A stretch of 64,000 nucleotides of DNA from CAYOZN01 sp964408455 (GTDB lineage: Bacteria > Planctomycetota > Phycisphaerae > UBA1845 > UTPLA1), in NCBI GenBank assembly GCA_964408455.1, contig CAYOZN010000006.1:155628-219627 (forward strand), written 5' to 3'. Below are positions 17,182 to 26,038 of the stretch, in pieces (within the stretch, counting starts at the first letter, position 1; every line of letters starts with the position of its first letter). The notes under the pieces are model-generated. The model had not been told where the DNA came from. It worked only from the letters and a program-made list of their open reading frames with translations, and did not search any database. Both the position numbers and the translations under genes were made by a program.

Positions 17182-18474
17182 ATGAACGCACCTCGCAACA
17201 TCACATCCGTGTGCCCCACCGCACACGCCACGCCCGAAAAGCAGGTTCAGGACTTGCAGACGGTTCTCGAGGTCTCGCGCGAACTGGGCGCCACCATCGA
17301 GCTTGCTCCCCTTCTCCGCAAGGTCGAGCAGGCGGCCCTCAAGGTGCTCGAGTGCGAACGGGCGACCGTCTTCCTCTACGATACCGAGCGGCACGAACTG
17401 GTCAGCCGCGTGGCCACCGGCGTCGATGAAATCCGCTTCTCTGCCGACAACGGCATTGCCGGAGAAGTCGTCCGCACAGGCGAGATCATCCACGTTCCCG
17501 ATGCCTACGCCGATGCCCGGTTCAACCCCGAGATCGATCGCCGGACCGGTTTCCGCACCCGCAACATGGTCACCTTCCCGCTGCTCGGCATCGACAAAAG
17601 CATCGTCGGCGTGCTCCAGGTGCTGAACAAGCACGATGGTCACTTCGATCCGTGGGATCACGATCTGGTCGAATCCTTCGGTGCCCAGGTCGGCGTCGCC
17701 GTTCAACGCCAACTGCTCATGGAGCACTACGCCCAGAAGCAGCAGATGGAGCGCGATCTGAACCTGGCTCGCGACATCCAGCAGGGCCTGTTGCCGACCA
17801 CGCGGCCCGATCTCGCCGGCTTTGATATCGCCGGCTGGAACAAGCCCGCCGATCAGACCGGCGGCGACTGCTTCGACTGGCTGAAGACGCCGGGCGGCGC
17901 GCTCGCCATGGCCATCGCCGATGCCACCGGCCACGGCATCGGCCCGGCACTGGTCATTGCCGAATGCCGTGCCCTGTTTCGGGCACTGGTCTCGGTTTCC
18001 AAGAACCTTCGCGAGATCACCGCCCGGGTGAATGATCTGCTCTGCGAAGATCTGCCCGACGACCGGTTCGTGACCGCCTTTTTCGGTATTCTCGATCCGG
18101 CCACGAGCACGCTGTCATATCTGAGCGCGGGGCATGGCCCGCTGCTTCAGTATTCGCGCGCGGCGGACGAGTTTCAGGAACTGAAGGCCAACGGCGTTCC
18201 GCTGGGCATCATGCCCGAGCTGGACTGGCCGGAGCCCGATCACTTCGTTTTGTCCGCCGGCGACATGATGGTGCTGATCACGGACGGGTTCTTCGAGTGG
18301 ACCAACGCCGAGCGCCAGCAGTATGGCATCGAGCGGGTGTTCAACGTCATTCGCCGCCATCGCGACAATCCAGCCGCCGACATCATCCAGGCCCTTTATG
18401 CCGACGTTCGCGTCTTTGTCGGCGATCGCCCGCAGGATGACGACCTGACGGCACTCATCATCAAGAAGCTCTGA
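17182..18474 (+). CDS. GAF domain-PP2C (RsbU/SpoIIE-type) serine phosphatase
   Basis: The 430-residue signalling protein has an N-terminal GAF domain (~40-180; ATVFLYD, GIAGEVVRTGEIIHVPDAY) and a C-terminal PP2C-like phosphatase domain (~215-430). Metal-binding motifs are visible: GGDCFDW, AIADATGHGIGPAL, LSAGHGPLL, LITDGFFEW, and DDDLTALII at the end. Such proteins dephosphorylate STAS-domain anti-sigma-factor antagonists in partner-switching systems. A STAS protein is encoded in this window at 25695-26030, so the two could be partners; this is inference, and no RsbW-type kinase is present here. The ligand of the GAF domain is unknown. Confidence 0.92.
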   Translation: MNAPRNITSVCPTAHATPEKQVQDLQTVLEVSRELGATIELAPLLRKVEQAALKVLECERATVFLYDTERHELVSRVATGVDEIRFSADNGIAGEVVRTGEIIHVPDAYADARFNPEIDRRTGFRTRNMVTFPLLGIDKSIVGVLQVLNKHDGHFDPWDHDLVESFGAQVGVAVQRQLLMEHYAQKQQMERDLNLARDIQQGLLPTTRPDLAGFDIAGWNKPADQTGGDCFDWLKTPGGALAMAIADATGHGIGPALVIAECRALFRALVSVSKNLREITARVNDLLCEDLPDDRFVTAFFGILDPATSTLSYLSAGHGPLLQYSRAADEFQELKANGVPLGIMPELDWPEPDHFVLSAGDMMVLITDGFFEWTNAERQQYGIERVFNVIRRHRDNPAADIIQALYADVRVFVGDRPQDDDLTALIIKKL

Positions 18475-18562
18475 TCGATTGCGGCCCCGTTCTCCGGCAC
18501 CCTGTTGGCCTTCCGGGCTGCAGTGCCGAAGCACACCGCCGCTGCCCGATTTATTCGTCGCC

Positions 18563-20950
18563 TCAGCATGCGTTGTACTTTCGCCGGCCGCCGCCCTGCG
18601 CCACAGCCAGCGCGATTCGACCGCCTTCCCGCCGTTCGGCGATTTTCGCCGGCCGTATCGTCACCGGCACGTTTTTGAAGGCCGGCGTCCGCGACTTTGC
18701 ATCCACCGTCCTCGGCACCAGCACATTCGCCTCCGGATAGTACATCACGGCGTTGCCCGCCCGTATCGCGAACGGCCTCGCGACGACCTGCATTTCGCCG
18801 GTGGCGCTGCGCACGCTTACCAGCTGGTCGGCCCGGAGGCCCGCGCGTGCCATGTCGTCGGCATTCATCAGGATCACGTCGCGCCGATCCTGTCCGCGAT
18901 AGATGTCCTCGTCCTCGAACACGACGGTATTGAACTGACCTTCCGAACGCACCGTCATCAGCCGAAGCGTGATCGCGCCGGCGTCGCCGTTGCCGCCGTC
19001 TGCTTCGCCCTCATCCGGGCGTGTTGCGTGTTCGCTGGACCGGTCGCACGAAGGAATCGCCACGGCGGCGAAAGCCGCCCTGCCACTCGCCGTTGGAAAC
19101 ACCGGCGAATGCAGGACCCGGCCGGCGATGTGAAACTCCTCTTTGCTGGCGTCGATTCGCGACAGCTTCTCAAAGCCGGGCACCACGCGGGCGATCATCC
19201 GGCGGATGGTCGAGTGCCGCTCCATCTCGCGCCAGTCAATCGGCCCTGGCGCGCGGCTGGGGCTATACCCGGAAAGGGAAGGCCGAGCGATTGCCGATGC
19301 GTCTGCATCCGGCGCCTCGCCCGCCCCGTCCAGCACCCGCCGGGCAATCTCCGCCAGGACCGATACCTCGCTCCGCGGGCCCACGTGCCGCGGCACGCCG
19401 CCATCCGAGAGCCGCACGTAGTTGAACATGGATTCCTGCGTGGTCGATTGCGGTTCCTCGTCGCGGGCGAGCACCGGCAGGACAATCGTCTCGGCTGCGC
19501 GGCCCCATGCATGCCCGGTGTTCAGTGTCGTATTCATATAGACAAGCGTCTGTATCCGCCCCAGGGCCTCCGCGGCGAAACGCGCATCGGGATTGGAGCC
19601 GAACAGATTGCCGCCAAGGCACAGGCCTACCCTCATTTCTCCGCGGTGCGCCGCTTCCATGCAGGCCATCGTGTCGTAGCCCGGCGTGGTCGGCAGCGCG
19701 AGACCGAATTCGCCTTGCAGCCGCGCAAAAATCGCCTCCTTCAGCCGCGGCGTCACGCCCACGCTGCCGATGCCCTGCACGTTGCTATGACCGCGGATGG
19801 GCAGCACGCCCGCGTGCGGACGACCCACCATGCCGCGCATGAGCGCGACATTCACGATCATCCGCACGTTGTCCGTGCCGTGCTCGTGGTGCGTGATGCC
19901 CATCGTCCAGGAAAAGACGGCGCTCTTCGCCCGGCTGTACAGGTCGGCCACGCGTTCAATCTGGTCGCGCGATACGCCGGACGAGCGCTCGATTTCGTCC
20001 CACGGCGTCCTTTCAACCCGATCGCGAAATGCCGGCCAGCCTTCGGTTGCCTGCTGAATGAACGACGCATCCACGGCGCCGCGTGCAAGCACGCCCTTCG
20101 CGATGCCCGTCAGCAGGGCGATATCACCGCCGATATGGGGCTGCACATATTCGCTGGCGATCTCGCTGCCGAAGAGCAGGCTGCGCCAGTCCGACGGGAC
20201 GCGGAAATTGACCAGCCCCGGCTCGCGCACAGGATTCACGACGACGATCTTTCCGCCGCGCCGGCGTATGTTCAGCATCGTGCGCATGAGCCGCGGATGG
20301 TTTGAGGCAGGATTGCCGCCGATCAGAAACAGCAGGTCGGTGTGCTCGATGTCATCGAGGCCGATCGTCGCCGTGCCGCCGCCGAGGGATGCGCTCAGCC
20401 CGGCGCCACTGGCCTGGTGACAGTAGTACGAGCAGTTGTTGACGTGGTTGGTGCCGTAGAGACGCGCAAGGAGCTGAAGCAGAAAGGCCGCCTCGTTCGA
20501 CGAACGCCCGCTCGCGTAAAAGAACGACTGCTGCGGCGTCGAAGAATGGAGTGCCGCCACCACGCGCTGCATCGCGAACGGCCAATCGACGACGCGATAA
20601 TGCGTGTCCCCCGGCCCGGCGTACAGCGGCTGCACAATCCGCCCCGCCGCCTCCAGTTCGCGCGGCGTGAGCGTCTGCAATTCGGCGAACCCATATCGCC
20701 GGAAGAACTCGGACCGCAGCCCATCCTGCATGTCGGCGGCCATGGCCTGGAGCGACTTCTTGCATACCTCCGGCCAGTGCCCGGCCTCGTTGCGCATGCC
20801 GCCCTTCTGGCCGCCCATCCCGAGCGCGCACGTCTTGCACGCGTTCTTTGAGCGCATGGCGCGCCAGAGGCGCAGCCAGCCGACGCGGTCGGCAATGGTC
20901 AACGCATACTTGATGGCCTGCCAGCCGCCGCCGCTGCGCGGATGACTCAT
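18563..20950 (-). CDS. Molybdopterin oxidoreductase of the YdeP/FdhF-alpha type
   Basis: The 795-residue protein starts at ATG 20950 after a well-placed GGGAG. It shows the layout of YdeP-like molybdopterin oxidoreductases: GGWQAIKYAL at the N-terminus, a CKTCALGMGGQ Cys pair, NNCSYYCHQASG near the cofactor, LLFLIGGNPASNHPRLM, then GYDTMACMEAA and a C-terminal molybdopterin dinucleotide-binding domain (VRSEGQFNTVVF to NVPVTIRP). The full CxxCxxxC-x27-C [4Fe-4S] motif of formate dehydrogenases is not seen; only CxxC remains. YdeP homologues are linked to acid resistance or formate-like redox, but the substrate is unproven. It is a single gene with no adjacent maturation gene (fdhD). Confidence 0.88.
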   Translation of the reverse strand: MSHPRSGGGWQAIKYALTIADRVGWLRLWRAMRSKNACKTCALGMGGQKGGMRNEAGHWPEVCKKSLQAMAADMQDGLRSEFFRRYGFAELQTLTPRELEAAGRIVQPLYAGPGDTHYRVVDWPFAMQRVVAALHSSTPQQSFFYASGRSSNEAAFLLQLLARLYGTNHVNNCSYYCHQASGAGLSASLGGGTATIGLDDIEHTDLLFLIGGNPASNHPRLMRTMLNIRRRGGKIVVVNPVREPGLVNFRVPSDWRSLLFGSEIASEYVQPHIGGDIALLTGIAKGVLARGAVDASFIQQATEGWPAFRDRVERTPWDEIERSSGVSRDQIERVADLYSRAKSAVFSWTMGITHHEHGTDNVRMIVNVALMRGMVGRPHAGVLPIRGHSNVQGIGSVGVTPRLKEAIFARLQGEFGLALPTTPGYDTMACMEAAHRGEMRVGLCLGGNLFGSNPDARFAAEALGRIQTLVYMNTTLNTGHAWGRAAETIVLPVLARDEEPQSTTQESMFNYVRLSDGGVPRHVGPRSEVSVLAEIARRVLDGAGEAPDADASAIARPSLSGYSPSRAPGPIDWREMERHSTIRRMIARVVPGFEKLSRIDASKEEFHIAGRVLHSPVFPTASGRAAFAAVAIPSCDRSSEHATRPDEGEADGGNGDAGAITLRLMTVRSEGQFNTVVFEDEDIYRGQDRRDVILMNADDMARAGLRADQLVSVRSATGEMQVVARPFAIRAGNAVMYYPEANVLVPRTVDAKSRTPAFKNVPVTIRPAKIAERREGGRIALAVAQGGGRRKYNAC

Positions 20951-21435
20951 GGGCAACTCCCGTCATGAACAAGCCGGGCCAAACGCAAAAGCGCCAGCAG
21001 TATAAGTCTATCCTTGCGGCTCGTCTCAGTGGGAGCAGAATCGGCCGCGCAGGCGACCGATCGCAAAATTGACGAGTCGAAAAATTTTTCCAGAATTTTT
21101 CTTCGACGGCCGCGGGACATCGTATCGAAAGCTCCATTTCGCGTCCCGGTGAGGCGCCTCACCAAAAAAACAGGCGATGCAATCCGGCGCAATCCGGGGC
21201 GCGCCGAGGCGCAACTGGGCGATAGCGGCAGTTACCGCCTGTCGCCGCAGCGACACCGCCAACTGCTCCTCTACACATTAAGTGTGCTCAGCGTTCCGCC
21301 AGAAAGAGGGGGAATTCGTTGCCTTGACGCCCGGCCGTGCGTCAGGACCACGGGCCGACGAGTCGCCGGCCACCGCTCGTATCGCCCTTGAGGCGAAACT
21401 CCGGGCTGCCGGGCACCGGCGCCATTTGCGGCCGA
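20951..21435. other. Intergenic region, no gene recognised
   Basis: It contains an AT-rich imperfect hairpin near 21079-21110 (TCGAAAAATTTTT/GAATTTTTCTTCGA) and a doubled GCAATCCGGCGCAATCCGG at ~21180. It holds the promoter side of the oxidoreductase and the downstream end of the pilus locus. Confidence 0.45.
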
Positions 21436-22653
21436 TCACATGACTTTAGATATCTTGAAAATCGGCAGCAGCATCGCCAGCACCAGGCTGCCGACGACGA
21501 CGCCGAGGAACATGATGATGCCCGGCTCGACCATGGCCGTCATGTTGCGGATGGCCCTGTTGAGTTCGCCTTCGCTGAAGTTGGCGATGCGGTTCATGAC
21601 CACGCCGAGCCTGCCGCTCTTCTCGCCGGCGCCCAGCATCTTGATGATGGAGCGAGGGATGTGCGGGCAGTCGGCCAGGGATTCGGAGATCTGCTGGCCG
21701 CGTTCGATCCGCTCGTTCACACTGTCCCAGAGTTTCTGGTAGTAGAGGCTTCCGACGACGCCGCGCGTGAGTTGCACGCTCTCGAGCATGGAAACGCCAG
21801 CCTGGATCATGGTGCCCAGGGTGCGAAGGCTGCGGGCCAGGTATGCGCAATGAAACAGCTTGCCCACCAGCGGGATGCGGAGCCGGAACAGCTCCAGCGA
21901 CCAGCGCCCGACCGGCGAACGCACGTACAGGAATAGTGCCACGCTGCCGGCAATAAAGATCGACAGGCCGTAGGGCCAGTATTCGGCGACAAAATCGGCG
22001 AACTGGAGCAGGGCCCGCGTCAGTCCGGGCAGCTCCTCCTCGCGGCCGGCATAAATCTGCGCAAATTTGGGCAGGACGTAGGACACCAGGAAGATCGTGG
22101 TGCCGATGGCAAATGTGACCATGACGGCCGGATAGGCCAGGGCGCCTTTGATCTTCTTGGTCAGTTCCCGCTGCCGCTCCAGATGCTCCGCCAGTCGCGT
22201 CAGAATGGGGGCAAGCTGTCCGGACGCCTCCGACGCGCGCACCAGACTGACATAGAGCGCAGGAAAGACGCGCGGATGTTCGGCCAGCGCTGCCGAGAAT
22301 TCCCTGCCGCCCCGCACGCTTTCGATGATGCGGTCCAGGGCCTTCGCAAACCGGGGCGAGTTGCCCTCGTGGACGCAGGCATCCAGTGCCTCGGTCAGCG
22401 ACACGCCGGTTTCCACCATCACGGCGAGCTGGTTCGTGAAGTAGATCAGGTCGTCGGCCCGGTATCGATCCATCCCGCCGATGCTGTTGTGCCGGACCGG
22501 CCCCGCAGACGCCCTGATCTTGGGCTCGACGCGGACGACGAACTTGCCCTCGCTGCGGAGGCGGCGGGCAGCCTCGTTCAGGTCGCTGGCTTCGATGTCG
22601 CCCTTGAGCAGGTTGCCTGCGTCGTCGCGGGCCTGGAATGTAAATGCAGCCAT
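21436..22653 (-). CDS. pilC: Type IV pilus/T2SS inner-membrane platform protein
   Basis: The 405-residue PilC/GspF protein carries two repeated GspF domains: residues ~65-190 (FTNQLAVMVETGVSLTEALD) and ~270-395 (ARSLRTLGTMIQAGVSMLES). Transmembrane segments sit near 170-190, 215-235 and 375-395. It is the polytopic platform on which the ATPases act. It is the last gene of the minus-strand pilus locus, about 100 bases after pilT. The N-terminus (MAAFTFQARDDAGNLLKGDI) is complete and typical. Confidence 0.95.
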   Translation of the reverse strand: MAAFTFQARDDAGNLLKGDIEASDLNEAARRLRSEGKFVVRVEPKIRASAGPVRHNSIGGMDRYRADDLIYFTNQLAVMVETGVSLTEALDACVHEGNSPRFAKALDRIIESVRGGREFSAALAEHPRVFPALYVSLVRASEASGQLAPILTRLAEHLERQRELTKKIKGALAYPAVMVTFAIGTTIFLVSYVLPKFAQIYAGREEELPGLTRALLQFADFVAEYWPYGLSIFIAGSVALFLYVRSPVGRWSLELFRLRIPLVGKLFHCAYLARSLRTLGTMIQAGVSMLESVQLTRGVVGSLYYQKLWDSVNERIERGQQISESLADCPHIPRSIIKMLGAGEKSGRLGVVMNRIANFSEGELNRAIRNMTAMVEPGIIMFLGVVVGSLVLAMLLPIFKISKVM

Positions 22654-22758
22654 GGCGTTGTCCCGGGGCGATCAAACGTCCTTAAGTACATCCGGCATCC
22701 TGCCGGTGAGTGCCGCACTGCTTCATTCATCGGCCGCGGGCCCGTGGAGCGGGTCGGG

Positions 22759-23937
22759 CTACATGGACCCGACCGGCTCCGCGTCGGCACGAAGGCCGAG
22801 CATCTTCCGCATCCGATTGGCGTCGGTGGCCGCGGCCAGCGCCTGTTCGCCGGAAATGCGGCCGGACTGGTGCAGGTCCGCCAGCGACTGCTCGAGCGTG
22901 TGCATTCCGTCGCGGCGGCTGGTCTCCAGCATCGAGTAGATCAGGTGCGTCTCGCCGTCGCGGATGGCCCGGCGGATGGCCGACGTGGCGAACATCAGCT
23001 CCGTCGCCGGCGCCAGCGTTTCGTTCAACTGGTCCATGACAAGGACCTGGCACAGAATGGCGCGCAGCGACGCTGCTAGCTGCATGCGCACCTGCGACTG
23101 CTGCGCCGGCGGAAACACGTCGATGATGCGGGCGATCGTCTGTGCGGCGCTGGCCGTGTGCAGGGTCGTCAGGACCAGATGCCCGGTTTCCGCCGCCGTC
23201 AGCGCTGCCGACATGGTCTCCAGATCGCGCATCTCGCCGATGAGGATCACGTCGGGCCGCTGCCGCAGCACGTGCCGCAGTGCAGAGGCAAATGTCGGCG
23301 CATCGTCGCCGACCTGACGCTGTTCGATGAGGCACTGTCCGTGGTCGAAGGCAAACTCCACGGGGTCTTCGATGGTGATGACGTGTGCCGGGCGTCGCCG
23401 GTTCATGTGATCGATGAGGGCGGCGAGCGTCGTGCTCTTGCCCTGGCCGGTGCCGCCGGTCACGAGCACCAGTCCGGTGGGGAACTCGGCGAAGTTGAGC
23501 ACCTGCGGCGGCAGGCCGAGGCTTTCAATCGGGGGAATATCGGAGGGGATGGCGCGAATGGCCGCCGCCATGCCGCCGCGCTGATAGTGCACGTTGACGC
23601 GGTATCGACCGAGGCCCTGCACGAACAGGCCCATGTCCAGATCGCGTACGGTCTGGAGGCGCTCCCGCTGCTCGATGGTCATATGAGGCATTAGTGCATG
23701 GCTGACGCATTCGGAGCTGAGCTTGTCGGAATTCAGCGGCTCCCAGCGGCCGTTGCAATATATGGTCGGCGGCGCACCGGCGACGAGCAGCAGATCGCTC
23801 GCACGTTTCGCCAGCGCCAGTTCGAGCCACGCGCGCAGGCCTGGCGCAGGTGTCTCCGGGGCGACATCTGCATTCGCGGCGCGCGGCCGCGCCGGGCACG
23901 GGGCCGTCGCCATCGTGAAATCAGGATGCACAGACAC
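22759..23937 (-). CDS. pilT: Pilus retraction ATPase
   Basis: The 392-residue GspE-superfamily ATPase is in the PilT branch. Walker A GGTGQGKST, an Asp box at ITIEDPVEFAF, Walker B VILIGEMRDLET and a His box around ETGHLVLTTLHTASA are all present. PilT powers pilus depolymerisation, which makes twitching or DNA uptake likely and argues for a pilus rather than a pure secretion system. The GTG start at 23937 overlaps the pilB stop by 17 bases; an ATG at 23913 would remove the overlap. Residues 1-35 are a poorly conserved Pro/Ala-rich leader. Confidence 0.93.
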   Translation of the reverse strand: MSVHPDFTMATAPCPARPRAANADVAPETPAPGLRAWLELALAKRASDLLLVAGAPPTIYCNGRWEPLNSDKLSSECVSHALMPHMTIEQRERLQTVRDLDMGLFVQGLGRYRVNVHYQRGGMAAAIRAIPSDIPPIESLGLPPQVLNFAEFPTGLVLVTGGTGQGKSTTLAALIDHMNRRRPAHVITIEDPVEFAFDHGQCLIEQRQVGDDAPTFASALRHVLRQRPDVILIGEMRDLETMSAALTAAETGHLVLTTLHTASAAQTIARIIDVFPPAQQSQVRMQLAASLRAILCQVLVMDQLNETLAPATELMFATSAIRRAIRDGETHLIYSMLETSRRDGMHTLEQSLADLHQSGRISGEQALAAATDANRMRKMLGLRADAEPVGSM

Positions 23938-25636
23938 GCAGCACCTCCTCCACCGTCGTCACGCCCTGGCTCACCTTTTCCAGGCCATCGGCCAGCAGTG
24001 TCGTCATGTTGCTTTCGCGGGCCATTTTGCGAAGCTCCTGGAGCGTGATGCCGTCGGAGATCGCCTGCCGAAGCTGCTCGTTGGGATTAAACAGCTCGTA
24101 CACGCCGATTCGCCCCAGGTATCCCGAGCCGTGACAACGGGTACAACCTTCGCCGTGGGCGATCTGGTCAACCGTGTTGCCGGCCCTCTCCAGCATGTGC
24201 TTCTGGCTGGGAGACGGGGCCGATTGCACTTTGCACGCCGAGCAGATCTTGCGAACCAGGCGCTGGGCAAGCACGGCCTCGAGCGACGCGGCGATCAGAT
24301 AGTCCTCGACGCCGATGTTGTTGAGCCGTGTCACGGCCGAGACCGCGTCGTTGGTGTGCAGGGTGGTGAGCACCATGTGACCGGTCAGCGCCGCCTGAAC
24401 GGCCGTTCGGGCGGTGTCCTCGTCGCGCACTTCGCCGACCATGATCACGTCCGGGTCCTGCCGCAGCAGCGATCGCAGGACGACGGGAAAAGTGAGCCCG
24501 ATGCGCTCGTTCACCTGAAACTGGTTGACCGCCTTCAGGTTGTATTCGATGGGGTCTTCCACCGTGCAGACGTTGCGCTCGGGCGAATTGATCTCGGTGA
24601 GCGCGGCGTAGAGCGTCGTGCTCTTGCCGCTGCCCGTCGGGCCGGTGACCAGCACCAGGCCGTGCGGGCGTGTGAGTATCGAGCGCAGGTCCTTGAGCAT
24701 GCCGATGGAGAAGCCGAGCGTCTCGAGGTTCACCAGTGCCTTGGCATTGTCAATGATGCGGATCACGACTTTTTCGCCGTGCAGATTCGGCAGGGTGCTG
24801 ACGCGGAGGTCGATGGGCCTCCCTTCCATCAGCACGTGGATGCCGCCATCCTGCGGCAGGCGCCGCTCGGCGATGTCGAGGCCGGCCATGATCTTGATGC
24901 GGCTGACGATCGGCGCCATCATCGGGTGCGGCGGGCTCATCTTCTGGTAGAGCACGCCATCGACGCGGTTGCGCACGCGGAGCTGCGCATCGTCGGGCTC
25001 GATGTGGATGTCGCTGGCGCCTTCCTTGACGGCGGTGTAGATCAGATAGTTCACCAGCTTGATGACCGGCGAATCGCCGGCCATGCCCTCGAGATTGGTG
25101 ATGTCGTCGGCCTTGCTCTCGATCAGGGCGAAGGTGTCGGTCGAGACGTCCTCGATGATGTCGTCGATCACGAAGACATTCGCCGCCTTGACGTACTGTT
25201 CGAGGATGGCCTTGATATCGGCGGCCGACGCGGCGACGACCTGGACGGTGCTGCCGGTCATGCGGGCCACTTCTTCGAGCAGATAGACGTTGGACGGCTC
25301 GCTGAAGGCGACGGTCAGCGTGTTACGGACTTTGAACAGCGGCAGGATGAGGTGTTTTTCGAGAAACTCGCGCGGCATCATGTCGACGACTTTGACGTCG
25401 CAGAGCCGCGGCGACAGGCGGGCATATGGAATGTTGTAGGCTTCGGCGAGGGCCTCGAGCACCTGGTCGGCGGAGCACAGCCCGAGTTCGACGAGAATTT
25501 CGCCGAGCAGCTTCTTGTGACCGCGCGCGGCCTGTTCGCTGATCGCAAAGTCGATCTGCTCCTGCGTCACCAGGCCGCGGGCCATCAGGATCTGGCCGAC
25601 CTGCTTCTTGCCGGTTATTGCGGTTGCCGTGCTCAT
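23921..25636 (-). CDS. pilB: Pilus extension ATPase PilB/GspE
   Basis: The 571-residue ATPase has an N-terminal MshEN/GspE-N domain (GQILMARGLVTQEQIDFAI, LGEILVELGLCSADQV) that in relatives binds cyclic-di-GMP. It is followed by the AAA core: GPTGSGKSTTL Walker A, CTVEDPIEY, DPDVIMVGEVRDEDTA Walker B, and GHMVLTTLHTNDA. A tetra-Cys zinc site (CSAC...CTRC) sits near the C-terminus. It drives pilin assembly. The start at ATG 25636 (MSTATAITGKK) excludes a Ser/Arg-rich upstream stretch. The neighbours pilT and pilC complete the motor. The possible c-di-GMP link matches the nearby HD-GYP gene. Confidence 0.94.
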   Translation of the reverse strand: MSTATAITGKKQVGQILMARGLVTQEQIDFAISEQAARGHKKLLGEILVELGLCSADQVLEALAEAYNIPYARLSPRLCDVKVVDMMPREFLEKHLILPLFKVRNTLTVAFSEPSNVYLLEEVARMTGSTVQVVAASAADIKAILEQYVKAANVFVIDDIIEDVSTDTFALIESKADDITNLEGMAGDSPVIKLVNYLIYTAVKEGASDIHIEPDDAQLRVRNRVDGVLYQKMSPPHPMMAPIVSRIKIMAGLDIAERRLPQDGGIHVLMEGRPIDLRVSTLPNLHGEKVVIRIIDNAKALVNLETLGFSIGMLKDLRSILTRPHGLVLVTGPTGSGKSTTLYAALTEINSPERNVCTVEDPIEYNLKAVNQFQVNERIGLTFPVVLRSLLRQDPDVIMVGEVRDEDTARTAVQAALTGHMVLTTLHTNDAVSAVTRLNNIGVEDYLIAASLEAVLAQRLVRKICSACKVQSAPSPSQKHMLERAGNTVDQIAHGEGCTRCHGSGYLGRIGVYELFNPNEQLRQAISDGITLQELRKMARESNMTTLLADGLEKVSQGVTTVEEVLRVCAS

Positions 25637-25694
25637 CTTGCGGTCTTGTTCCCCGGGTTTTGTGCCTGTTGCCGATGGCAGTCGCGCGCGTCGC

Positions 25695-26030
25695 TTACGA
25701 GAAGCTGGCGACGGCGGCATCGAGGTCGTCGAAACATTCGAACCGGCGCTTGAGGCGCGTGATATAGAGAATCGTGCAGATAGTGGCATCCAGATTGCAC
25801 AACTTCACGCAGCCGTAGCCGTCCTCGCAGCGGTCCTGAAGGTCCAGCAGCAGCTCGAGTCCGGCGCTGTCCAGGGCCTCGACGCTGGCACAATCGATGA
25901 CGATATTGCGGGAGCCATCGCCGAGGCACTGCTCGGCCCGGGCCCGCATCGCATCGACCGCTTCGCCGGCCAGGTCCTCGGTGGCGGTAATGACCGATAC
26001 GTTTTCATATTTCGTCAGCTTCGCGGTCAT
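25695..26030 (-). CDS. STAS-domain anti-sigma factor antagonist-like protein
   Basis: A 111-residue single STAS domain: VSVITATEDLAGEAVDAMRA, then NIVIDCASVEALDSAGLELLL. The Ser in ALDSAGLE is the residue that kinases of the RsbW/SpoIIAB type phosphorylate in this family. It would act by partner switching. It lies 8 bases after the HD-GYP gene and just upstream of pilB, suggesting regulation of the pilus or its signal pathway. The PP2C-type phosphatase at 17182-18474 is a candidate regulator (inference). Confidence 0.88.
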   Translation of the reverse strand: MTAKLTKYENVSVITATEDLAGEAVDAMRARAEQCLGDGSRNIVIDCASVEALDSAGLELLLDLQDRCEDGYGCVKLCNLDATICTILYITRLKRRFECFDDLDAAVASFS

Positions 26031-26038
26031 GAGGTTCC

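Noticed and set aside
21079..21110. AT-rich hairpin as terminator or origin element
   Set aside because: Pairing is imperfect and it lies upstream of the oxidoreductase and not after a gene on a matching strand; no other origin features such as DnaA boxes were seen.
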